Shown piece after piece: positions 1 through 5,253 of a stretch of 5,253 bases of DNA. The translations under genes were made by a program, and so were the position numbers. Each line of letters begins with the position of its first letter. Positions within the stretch are counted from its first letter, which is position 1. The notes below the pieces were generated by a model. That model searched no databases. It was not told the origin of the DNA and saw nothing but the letters and a program-made list of their open reading frames with translations. This stretch comes from Chitinophagaceae bacterium. GTDB lineage: Bacteria > Bacteroidota > Bacteroidia > Chitinophagales > Chitinophagaceae. Where the stretch lies: positions 1-5,253 of the forward strand of contig CANGEZ010000175.1 of the NCBI GenBank assembly GCA_947452875.1, written 5' to 3'.

Positions 1-1178
1 TTGATCATTTCCGTTAGCTTCTCTTCATCAAAATCTTTTTGCCAACTGAGGATTCTCTCAGTTTTGATTTTGTTGAGATAGTCTTCCGCTCCTTTGATTA
101 AACCATAGAATGCTATTTCTGCCGTGTTGGGTATAAAAGAAAAAATGGTATTTCTAAGGTCATAATCAATCGATTTCAAAACAATATCGCTGAGGTTATA
201 ACCCAAAGCAATTCTTTCTCTATAAATTTTTTCATCGCTGCCCCTGCTGAAATAAATTCTTTCAAAGCTGCAGGCTTTTCTTTCTTTGGCTTCAGTAACT
301 TGTTCGATGCTGTAGTTTCCGTCTGCTTTGATGATTAACGCGGTTCCCGGCATCAGTTCCTTAACCTCATTTTCTTCAAGGTTGAATGCGGTTCGGATTG
401 CTGCTCTTTCGCTGGCGGCAACAATTATATCATCATCAATGTGATAGTAAGATGGTCTGATGCCATGCGCATCTCTTACGATAAAAGAATCACCGTTGCC
501 AATCATTCCCGCAACATGAAATCCACCATCAAATAAAGGAACTGCTTTTTTAAGCACCGATAATAATATATCTGTTTCACCAGGATGGGCTTCGTCTTCC
601 TTAACGAGAAAATGATGCATCACTTCCATCATAGCAGCCAAATCACTTTGTTTTTGAAAATCATCAGGCTGCAGTGAAATTTCCTTAAAAAGGTCTTCTG
701 TATTTACCAGATTGAAATTTCCGGCTAATGCAATATTTCTTGAAGGAACAATATTTTGTTTTATGAAAGGATGACAAAAAGCGATGTCATTTTTTCCCTG
801 AGTGCCGTATCTTAAATGACCCAGTAAAATCTCACCCATAAAATTAAAATGACCTTTTAACAGTCCGGGGTGATTTTTAATATCCGTATGATTTCTTTCA
901 ATCTCTTTGATTTCTCTTCCTATTCTCTCAAATAAATCTGCAATAGGCTGGTTGGCATTGCTGCGTATTCTGTGTAAAAATGGATAACCAGGTTCTGTAT
1001 CTAATTTTAAAGCTGCCACACCTGCGCCGTCTTGGCCTCTGTTGTGTTGTTTTTCCATCAACAGATATAGCTTATTTAAACCATAAAGTACATCCTGATA
1101 TTTTTGCTGATAATGACTGAAAGGCTTTCTGAGCCTGATAAAAGCAAGTCCGCATTCGTGTTTGATTGCATCGCTCAT
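1..1178 (-). CDS. purF: Amidophosphoribosyltransferase, long Bacteroidota form, N-terminal part (3' end beyond window)
   Basis: Catalyses the first committed step of de novo purine synthesis: glutamine-derived ammonia replaces the pyrophosphate of PRPP to give 5-phosphoribosylamine, in the cytoplasm. The frame is open from ATG at 1178 to the left edge (392 codons, no stop). It begins MSDAIKHECGLAFIRL, and Cys9 should be the N-terminal nucleophile exposed by propeptide removal in this class-II (Ntn) glutamine amidotransferase. Further landmarks are RGQDGAG (47-53), GHLRYGT (120-126), AGNFNL (152-157, where classical PurF has HNGNL), RDAHGIRP (235-242), ASE (255-257) and FERIYFSRGSD (305-315). 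The last one leads into the phosphoribosyltransferase domain, whose PRPP loop is off the window. Spacing and wording resemble the roughly 620-residue Bacteroidota paralogue more than the 470-500-residue classical enzyme; this is from memory. The start has no Shine-Dalgarno, as usual in the phylum, but lies about 20 nt below a good promoter. Transcribed alone as far as visible. Confidence 0.9.
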   Translation of the reverse strand, partial: MSDAIKHECGLAFIRLRKPFSHYQQKYQDVLYGLNKLYLLMEKQHNRGQDGAGVAALKLDTEPGYPFLHRIRSNANQPIADLFERIGREIKEIERNHTDIKNHPGLLKGHFNFMGEILLGHLRYGTQGKNDIAFCHPFIKQNIVPSRNIALAGNFNLVNTEDLFKEISLQPDDFQKQSDLAAMMEVMHHFLVKEDEAHPGETDILLSVLKKAVPLFDGGFHVAGMIGNGDSFIVRDAHGIRPSYYHIDDDIIVAASERAAIRTAFNLEENEVKELMPGTALIIKADGNYSIEQVTEAKERKACSFERIYFSRGSDEKIYRERIALGYNLSDIVLKSIDYDLRNTIFSFIPNTAEIAFYGLIKGAEDYLNKIKTERILSWQKDFDEEKLTEMI

Positions 1179-1203
1179 AATAGAGATAGCATAAATTGAA
1201 GCG

Positions 1204-1234
1204 CAAAAATAAACTATACTAGGTCAGCAAACAA
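1204..1234 (-). promoter_or_regulatory. Bacteroidota-type promoter of purF
   Basis: Read on the minus strand, TATTTTTG (1211-1204) matches the -7 consensus TAnnTTTG exactly. A TTG at 1234-1232 sits 20 bases upstream, within the usual spacing for the -33 element. Transcription would start near 1198, leaving a leader of about 20 nt before the ATG at 1178, so there is no room for a riboswitch. No operator palindrome was seen around it. Confidence 0.65.
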
Positions 1235-1283
1235 GAACGATGCTAATTAAAGGAGAAAAAAATCAAAAAATTAATGTTGTTTG

Positions 1284-1372
1284 AAATTGGAGTTGGGAAT
1301 TAGGAATTAGGGGATTGGTGAATTGGGAGTTTGGAATTATGGGATTTGGAACAAGGAATTAGAATTAAGGAG
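1284..1372. repeat. Degenerate GGAATT/TTGGGA short-word repeat with extreme G-over-C skew
   Basis: Overlapping variants of GGAATTAG, GGGAATTAGG, AATTGGGAG and GGAATTATGGG follow one another for about 89 bases. By my count the plus strand has about 32 G and a single C here. No stop-free reading frame of interest and no hairpin is present. It looks like a decayed low-complexity array in the gap upstream of purF, just above its promoter. Its role is unknown. Confidence 0.6.
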
Positions 1373-1405
1373 TATAATAACCAACAGAGTAATGTAGATT
1401 AACCT

Positions 1406-1439
1406 CTGCGTAACCTCTCAAAACTCCATTCTCAGCGGT
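1406..1439 (-). repeat. Divergent copy of the 34-bp GCGGT...CTGCG dispersed element
   Basis: This 34-base stretch has the same length and the same conserved ends (CTGCG...GCGGT on the plus strand) as elements at 3064-3097, 3235-3268 and 3412-3445. It matches the last of these at 23 of 34 positions, most differences being in the middle. It lies 13 bases past the stop codon of the barrel gene, in the same relative orientation as the 3412-3445 copy has to the receptor gene. Similar 'ACCGCAGAGA...CGCAGAG' strings are, from memory, common intergenic repeats in environmental bacterial genomes. Confidence 0.55.
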
Positions 1440-1452
1440 GAAGCCCCAACAA

Positions 1453-2172
1453 TTACAATCCCGTTAAATTAATCCCAACTTGAAGCAAACTCATGTTGGC
1501 TGCCACTTTATCCTTGAAAATTTGGGTAATGTTATAGCTACCAAAAACTGAAAAGTTAGCATATCCAACTCTTGCAGTAACTGCCAAACGAGTAGTGTTG
1601 AAATAACTTTTTGAAGTTAACTTTTCGGTATAATCCTTTAACTTGGTACCTGAAGCATTAACTAGCGTTTTGCCTTTTGAATGAGCATTCAGCAAGGTTC
1701 CTACTTTTACGCCAACAGCAAATTTCACTGATTTGTTAGGGTTTTCCGGCTTAGAAAAATATCTGATTTCAATAGGTAATTCAAGATAAGTTGTGCTGAT
1801 TTTATATTTACTGAATCTTGTCAAAGTGTCCAAAGCATTGAACTTAAGAACAGGAGTAACACCTGTGATATCTGCATTCATTCTGTTGAAAAAATGATGA
1901 CTGGAGCCAATACCCAAACCAAATGCAGCACTAAAATGAGCATTTGTTTGAAATGGCTTGTTTATCATAAAGTACATATTTGCACCTCTTGTGCTTCCGT
2001 CTCTATGGCTGCTTATGCTATCAGGAGCATTTAGCCAATAATCAGAAGAAACCTGAACCATAAAATGATCGTTGGGAAGATTTTTCTGAGTATTGATCTT
2101 TGGCAGTGCCGTTTGAGCAAACAATGAAAGATTTACAATTAGTCCAAATAGTACAAAAATAATTTTTCTCAT
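1453..2172 (-). CDS. PorT-like outer-membrane beta-barrel protein
   Basis: A 239-residue protein predicted to sit in the outer membrane. Residues 1-19 form a Sec signal peptide (MRKI, then a hydrophobic run ending SLFA), with likely cleavage at A19/Q20. The mature part alternates polar and hydrophobic residues in short beta-strands separated by turns, as in small 8-stranded barrels. TTYLELPIEIRYF (127-139) is the signature seen in the Bacteroidota OMP_b-brl/PorT-like families, and the C-terminal YNITQIFK...LLQVGINL (213-236) fits the usual closing strands. There is no C-terminal phenylalanine. It is preceded by its own promoter (TAAATTTG, 2197-2190) with a leader of about 12 nt, and is divergent from the lipoprotein gene. 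The specific function is not recognisable: the family includes the type IX secretion protein PorT and many structural barrels of unknown role, and nothing here argues for PorT itself. Confidence 0.8.
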   Translation of the reverse strand: MRKIIFVLFGLIVNLSLFAQTALPKINTQKNLPNDHFMVQVSSDYWLNAPDSISSHRDGSTRGANMYFMINKPFQTNAHFSAAFGLGIGSSHHFFNRMNADITGVTPVLKFNALDTLTRFSKYKISTTYLELPIEIRYFSKPENPNKSVKFAVGVKVGTLLNAHSKGKTLVNASGTKLKDYTEKLTSKSYFNTTRLAVTARVGYANFSVFGSYNITQIFKDKVAANMSLLQVGINLTGL

Positions 2173-2189
2173 ATCAATTTCTTGTGGCG

Positions 2190-2197
2190 CAAATTTA
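2190..2197 (-). promoter_or_regulatory. -7 element of the barrel-gene promoter
   Basis: On the minus strand TAAATTTG matches TAnnTTTG exactly and is followed by GCGCC, much as the purF element is followed by CGC. The start codon at 2172 lies 17 bases below the element, giving a very short leader. No clear TTG -33 box is found 17-23 bases upstream; a TTT-rich patch lies there instead, so strength or activator dependence is uncertain. Confidence 0.55.
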
Positions 2198-2208
2198 ATC
2201 TAAACCTT

Positions 2209-2225
2209 GGTTAATTAAAGGTTAA
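2209..2225. promoter_or_regulatory. Possible regulator site: GGTTAA direct repeat, 11-bp pitch
   Basis: GGTTAA occurs at 2209-2214 and again at 2220-2225, one helical turn apart, with the palindrome TTAATTAA between. The outer bases also form an inverted repeat (AACCTT 2203-2208, AAGGTT 2218-2223). The site covers the place where the -33 box of the barrel gene should be. Such words arise easily in AT-rich DNA, so this is only a candidate. Confidence 0.25.
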
Positions 2226-2318
2226 ACGGAAAATAAATTAAATCGAATTTAAACAAAAACCAATTCTTGAAGTTGAGAAGCTAGTAAAACAAATCTTCCA
2301 TTTAAAAAATTATATTGA

Positions 2319-2326
2319 TATTTACG
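2319..2326 (+). promoter_or_regulatory. Weak -7-like element of the lipoprotein gene
   Basis: TATTTACG followed by CAC resembles TAnnTTTG with two mismatches. It lies 15 bases before the ATG at 2342, the same geometry as for the other two promoters in the window. No -33 TTG is evident. If this is the promoter, the upstream in-frame TTG at 2315 would lie outside the transcript, which supports the ATG at 2342 as start. Confidence 0.3.
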
Positions 2327-2341
2327 CACAAAAAAATAATA

Positions 2342-2986
2342 ATGAAAAATTTCTCAGTTCTTACAATTGCGGCCTTCGTGATTGTGTTAGTTTGTTCTTG
2401 TTCTTCAAATCAGCTTACCGGAGTATGGGTAAACAAAGAGAAGATGGAGCAAAAGTCCTATAAAAAAATATTTGTTCTGGCTCAAACAGCAGACATACAA
2501 GCAAGGAAAGCGGTTGAAGATGCACTTGTTGCTAGAGCTAAAGACAGAGGTTTTGAGTTGGTAAGCAGCATATCAATTATTCCACCATCACTTTCTAATC
2601 CGGAAATACCTTCAAAAGAAGCTGTCATAGAAGGGGTGAAATCATCTGGTTGTGATGCGGCTTTCATCGTCACCATGCTCAAAAAAGAAGAAAATGTAAG
2701 GTACACACCGGGAACTACTGTTTATGCGCCATTGCCTTATTATAGATGGAACAGCAACATGTTCAACTATTACGATTATTGGCGTCCTTCAGTTTCTACA
2801 CCGGGATATTACAGCAACAACCATAGTTATTTCTTGCAAAGCAATTTATACGATGCAGCATCACAAGAACTCATGGTGTCTATTCAATCTGAATTATTCA
2901 ATCCCGAAAGTCTTCAGAAATTCGCTAAAGACTATGTAAACGATGTCGTTTCTAAATTGCAAAAAGAAGGACTCTTAAAAAAATAG
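2342..2986 (+). CDS. Lipoprotein of unknown function with an aromatic-rich segment
   Basis: A 214-residue predicted lipoprotein, counted from ATG 2342. An in-frame TTG at 2315 would add nine residues but spoils the signal peptide and overlaps the promoter. MKNFSVLTIAAFVIVLVCSC is a lipoprotein signal with lipidation at Cys20 (box V17-C18-S19-C20, Cys at -2 being unusual). Residues 28-80 alternate beta-strand and helix: GVWVNKE, KKIFVLAQ, a charged helix at 51-70, then FELVSS. Residues 91-112 repeat the pattern (helix, then CDAAFIVTML). Residues 120-170 carry about 15 Tyr, Trp or Phe. The C-terminal part (168-210) has NLYDAASQELMVSIQSE and an amphipathic helix. The plan recalls Bacteroidota DUF4136-like lipoproteins, but I cannot assign a family firmly and give no function. 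It is monocistronic: own upstream region, terminator 13 bases past the stop. Confidence 0.75.
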   Translation: MKNFSVLTIAAFVIVLVCSCSSNQLTGVWVNKEKMEQKSYKKIFVLAQTADIQARKAVEDALVARAKDRGFELVSSISIIPPSLSNPEIPSKEAVIEGVKSSGCDAAFIVTMLKKEENVRYTPGTTVYAPLPYYRWNSNMFNYYDYWRPSVSTPGYYSNNHSYFLQSNLYDAASQELMVSIQSELFNPESLQKFAKDYVNDVVSKLQKEGLLKK

Positions 2987-2999
2987 AAATAATAGAAAT

Positions 3000-3030
3000 A
3001 AAAAAATCCGGGCTGGACCCGGATTTTTTT
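3000..3030. terminator. Symmetric intrinsic terminator between convergent genes
   Basis: Seven A, then TCCGGG, loop CTGGA (3013-3017), then CCCGGA and seven T form a perfect 13-bp stem. The GC core is 3008-3012 with 3018-3022. The T-run on both strands makes it usable in both directions. It ends the lipoprotein transcript 13 bases after its stop and can also stop the receptor transcript coming from the right. This is the only strong intrinsic terminator in the window. Confidence 0.9.
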
Positions 3031-3063
3031 ATGATTTCAATTTAAACATTAGTGAAATAATCG

Positions 3064-3202
3064 CTGCGAAAACTCAATACGCTCTCTTCTCCGCGGTAAA
3101 AAAATTCGTGGCTACCAGACATTTCACCAAACGTTCCTCTGGAACGAATAACCATCATCATCATTTCGGGCTAAAGACGAATTGTTCCTATGGAACAAAA
3201 AT
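3064..3202. repeat. Composite repeat, copy A
   Basis: 139 bp made of four blocks: the 34-bp CTGCG...GCGGT element (3064-3097), an ATTCGTGGCTAC block, hairpin 1 (CGTTCC, loop TCT, GGAACG; 3132-3146), and hairpin 2 (TTGTTCC, loop TAT, GGAACAA; 3182-3198). The hairpins are separated by a stretch with four CAT-type triplets and TTCGGGCTAAAG. Copy B at 3235-3378 repeats every block in order; the 34-bp element and the last 58 bases are identical between copies, which suggests a recent duplication. No open reading frame of interest. Confidence 0.85.
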
Positions 3203-3234
3203 CTGAGAGTTAAAATTATTTGTTTTATGACTCT

Positions 3235-3378
3235 CTGCGAAAACTCAATACGCTCTCTTCTCCGCGGTATAAAATTCGTGAATTCGTGGCTACATCATTT
3301 CACCAAACGTTCCTATGGAACGAATAACCATCATCATCATTTCGGGCTAAAGACGAATTGTTCCTATGGAACAAAAAT
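3235..3378. repeat. Composite repeat, copy B
   Basis: 144 bp, offset 171 bp (left end) to 176 bp (right end) from copy A. The 34-bp element is at 3235-3268. The following block has a doubled ATTCGTG (ATTCGTGAATTCGTGGC) that copy A has only once. Hairpin 1 is at 3308-3322, now with loop TAT instead of TCT, and hairpin 2 is at 3358-3374. Hairpin centres are 51 bp apart, as in copy A. The 32 bases between the copies (3203-3234) are not repeated. Confidence 0.85.
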
Positions 3379-3411
3379 AATGTAGCCCAAAATCATTTGC
3401 TTAAAAAACCT

Positions 3412-3445
3412 CCGCGTAAACTCAACTCCCTCTCTTCTCTGCGGT
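3412..3445 (-). repeat. Third downstream copy of the 34-bp element, without hairpins
   Basis: Matches the 34-bp element of copies A and B at 28 of 34 positions, again with ends CCGCG...GCGGT. It starts 177 bp after that of copy B but lacks the ATTCGTG block and hairpins. It lies only 6 bases from the stop codon of the receptor gene, so it would be the first part of that gene's 3' untranslated region. The remaining bases of the 3031-3451 gap (3031-3063, 3203-3234, 3379-3411) show nothing I recognise. Confidence 0.7.
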
Positions 3446-3451
3446 TAAATA

Positions 3452-5253
3452 TTAATGATGAAATCTCAAACTCAAAAAAACATTTCTTCCTGCTCCATCA
3501 ATGCCACTCGCAAATGTTCTGTATTGGGTATCAAAAATATTATCAACCCCCGCTTGTACATTCAGCATGTTATTGAATTTATAAGACACCCTAAAATTTG
3601 CAATGATCCATGCTGGCATTCCTGCTGAAGTTGCATATTGTTCATTGTCTTCCCCATTCAAATAATAATCAGCGATTCTTTTCCAACCATTATAATTGAC
3701 ATTAAATCCAAAATTCCATTTTTGATATTGATAGTTCGCTTGTACTTTCATCATGAAGGGCGGAATATGATCTAAGTTCGAATTGACACTGTCTCTAACA
3801 ATTTCTCCATGGGTATAATTTGCTGCCAAAGACAAATCGAAATTTCGTGTCAAATTCAATTTTAAATTAGAGGAGAAGCCGTAGATAAAAGCTTTGCGCT
3901 GATTTTGATTCGCCAATACTTGACTCATGCTACCATCGTAGTTGATTGAATCTTTTCCATTGTAATTAAAAGGGCCAGTAACAATTGCATCAAAAAATCG
4001 AGTGTAATAAATATTGTTTTCCCAGTTCAGTTTGTTGCTTGAATATTTTGAAATTCCTGTCTCAATGGTAATGGTCTTTTCCGGTTTTAAATTTTCGTTG
4101 GGTACAATAACGGCTCCCGGAGCTGATTCAAATATTTTACTTAAGTCGTCTATGTTGGGAACACGAAATCCTGTTGAAATTTGAAATGAATTTTTCCATC
4201 CATTTTTTAAATTAAAGATGACAGCTGTATTGCCTGAATACACTGCATTTTTTTGGTTGATGTCGTTATACGGTAAATGAAAAAATGAAGAATCTGCAAT
4301 AGTAGAATGTAAAATGCTGAAGCCAGCTCTAATGCCATCAGTAAATGTTATGGTTTTGTTTTTCTTCCAGCTATGAGAAAAATAGGCAGCTACATTAAGC
4401 ATGTTGTTTTTGCCATCAGGATAGCGAGTATCAAGTTTACTGCTGAGGCCTGTATTGATGTTTAACTGATTGGCGGTTGATTGCAAGGTATTATATTGTG
4501 CATCGATTCCAACTCGAATATCATGCTGGTTGTGCTGTCTATTCATATCCAGATTGGCGCCCCACACATTTACATTTTCATTTCTGTTTTGCAATGAAGT
4601 TGAATTGAATTTTCTAGTATGACGACTTTCTTCTACATGTTGATAATTGATGCCGTAATGAATTTGCTGAAAAAAGCCATTGCTGCTTTTTTTATTGAAA
4701 TCGTAGGCGGCAAGTAATCTTGTTTGCGGACCATAATACCATGATGCATATTTTAATCCTGATGAACTTGGATCGGTAAGCCTGTCATATCTCGGCACGT
4801 CGGATGAATTTGAAAATTGTACATTCAGTCCGTGCTCTTTATTTGCAGATGTTTTCAGTAAAAACTTTTGAACGACATCATACTGATGATAACTGCTGAA
4901 CAATTGCAAATAAGGTTTAGTGTTTTTCACCAAGCTATCTTTGTTATTGATTCTGTCAACGTAATACAATCTTTTCGCATAGCCTTCTTTGTAAAATGGA
5001 TTGTTGTTTCTACCACTTTTCAAATCTCCAAAATTTGAAAAACTCAACGATGTAAATGAAGCCAGTTTTTGATTGCCTGCATTCACATCTACATGAGCCG
5101 TAATTTCATTATCAACAGATCCATATCTTGAAAAAGCATTTAATTCGAAATGTTTTTTTTGATTCAAACTAAGTTCAGGTTTTTTGGTGTACATAGCAAT
5201 CACGCCACCTAACGCATCGCTTCCGTATATAGTCGAAGCTGGTCCAAACAAAA
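3452..5253 (-). CDS. TonB-dependent outer-membrane receptor, C-terminal part (start beyond window)
   Basis: The frame is open through the right edge. The 599 complete codons from 5251 cover the end of the plug and the whole beta-barrel. The TTG at 5249-5251 is an internal leucine, not a start: the first residues, (L)FGPASTIYGSDALGGVIAMYTKKPEL, are the classic end of a plug domain (PF07715). The rest is a barrel of alternating strands and Asn/Ser-rich loops. SSDVPRYDRLT (149-159) and WYYGPQTRLL (171-180) recall receptors of the haem/haemoglobin (HmuR-like) group of Bacteroidota, but the ligand is not certain. The C-terminal VDNIFDTQYR (569-578) and GAGRNVFLSLRF (586-597) are the usual last strands, here extended by two His. 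It probably imports an iron compound, cobalamin or similar across the outer membrane using TonB-ExbBD energy. It lacks SusD-type neighbours in view. No frameshift is seen. Confidence 0.9.
   Translation of the reverse strand, partial: LFGPASTIYGSDALGGVIAMYTKKPELSLNQKKHFELNAFSRYGSVDNEITAHVDVNAGNQKLASFTSLSFSNFGDLKSGRNNNPFYKEGYAKRLYYVDRINNKDSLVKNTKPYLQLFSSYHQYDVVQKFLLKTSANKEHGLNVQFSNSSDVPRYDRLTDPSSSGLKYASWYYGPQTRLLAAYDFNKKSSNGFFQQIHYGINYQHVEESRHTRKFNSTSLQNRNENVNVWGANLDMNRQHNQHDIRVGIDAQYNTLQSTANQLNINTGLSSKLDTRYPDGKNNMLNVAAYFSHSWKKNKTITFTDGIRAGFSILHSTIADSSFFHLPYNDINQKNAVYSGNTAVIFNLKNGWKNSFQISTGFRVPNIDDLSKIFESAPGAVIVPNENLKPEKTITIETGISKYSSNKLNWENNIYYTRFFDAIVTGPFNYNGKDSINYDGSMSQVLANQNQRKAFIYGFSSNLKLNLTRNFDLSLAANYTHGEIVRDSVNSNLDHIPPFMMKVQANYQYQKWNFGFNVNYNGWKRIADYYLNGEDNEQYATSAGMPAWIIANFRVSYKFNNMLNVQAGVDNIFDTQYRTFASGIDGAGRNVFLSLRFHH

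Noticed and set aside
1284..1372. G-quadruplex in the G-rich array
   Set aside because: Several GGG and many GG runs exist, but they are widely and unevenly spaced by A/T; a stable quadruplex is not well supported.
1440..1452. Intrinsic terminator directly after the barrel gene
   Set aside because: No stem followed by a T-run is present on the minus strand here.
2482..2939. Open frames of 74 codons (minus) and 71 codons (plus) inside the lipoprotein gene
   Set aside because: Both are alternative frames of a well-supported coding region and lack any start signal or recognisable sequence pattern.
3205..3235. GAGAGT...ACTCTC inverted repeat between composite copies
   Set aside because: Six-base arms with a 19-base loop and no T-run; likely to occur by chance.
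3182..3385. Plus-strand open frame of 67 codons
   Set aside because: It starts at a TTG inside hairpin 2 of copy A and runs through copy B; its first residues recur in the next frame because of the repeat. No start signal and no protein-like pattern.
3064..3451. CRISPR array
   Set aside because: The repeated units are 34 bp but 171-177 bp apart, and the intervening DNA is itself repeated, so there are no unique spacers of CRISPR length.
3358..3576. Plus-strand open frame of 72 codons
   Set aside because: It begins at a TTG in the second repeat copy and crosses the stop of the receptor gene in antisense; a by-product of the repeat and of the receptor coding sequence.
5249..5251. TTG as start of the receptor
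   Set aside because: It encodes a leucine inside the conserved plug motif that precedes GPAS-YGSDALGGV; the frame continues past the window edge.

Overview
The window looks like chromosomal DNA of a Bacteroidota bacterium, possibly a Chitinophagaceae/Sphingobacteriia-type lineage. The base composition is AT-rich and no start has a Shine-Dalgarno sequence. Two promoters match the Bacteroidota TAnnTTTG -7 element. The proteins are of types common in that phylum: a long-form PurF, a PorT-like outer-membrane barrel, a lipoprotein and a TonB-dependent receptor. No tRNA, rRNA, CRISPR array, transposase or phage gene is visible. I found no convincing new multi-gene system. The least ordinary content is the intergenic repeats.

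Layout. At 1-1178 (minus) is the N-terminal 392 residues of an amidophosphoribosyltransferase whose C-terminal half lies beyond the left edge. At 1179-1452 is an intergenic stretch with the purF promoter, a strand-asymmetric GGAATT-type degenerate repeat and one copy of a 34-bp dispersed element. At 1453-2172 (minus) is a small outer-membrane beta-barrel protein. At 2173-2341 is a divergent promoter region. At 2342-2986 (plus) is a lipoprotein of unknown function. At 3000-3030 is a perfect, symmetric intrinsic terminator. At 3031-3451 is a 421-bp gene-free stretch holding two near-identical copies of a composite repeat (34-bp element plus paired GTTCCTATGGAAC hairpins) and a third copy of the 34-bp element alone. 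At 3452-5253 (minus) is the C-terminal part of a TonB-dependent receptor whose start lies beyond the right edge.

How the genes work together. Three of the four proteins are predicted to be cell-envelope components (barrel, lipoprotein, receptor), while PurF catalyses the first committed step of purine synthesis in the cytoplasm. The spacing, the separate promoters and the mixed orientations suggest four independent transcription units rather than an operon. The lipoprotein and the receptor converge on the symmetric terminator. If that terminator ends the receptor transcript, the whole repeat array is carried in the receptor's 3' UTR.
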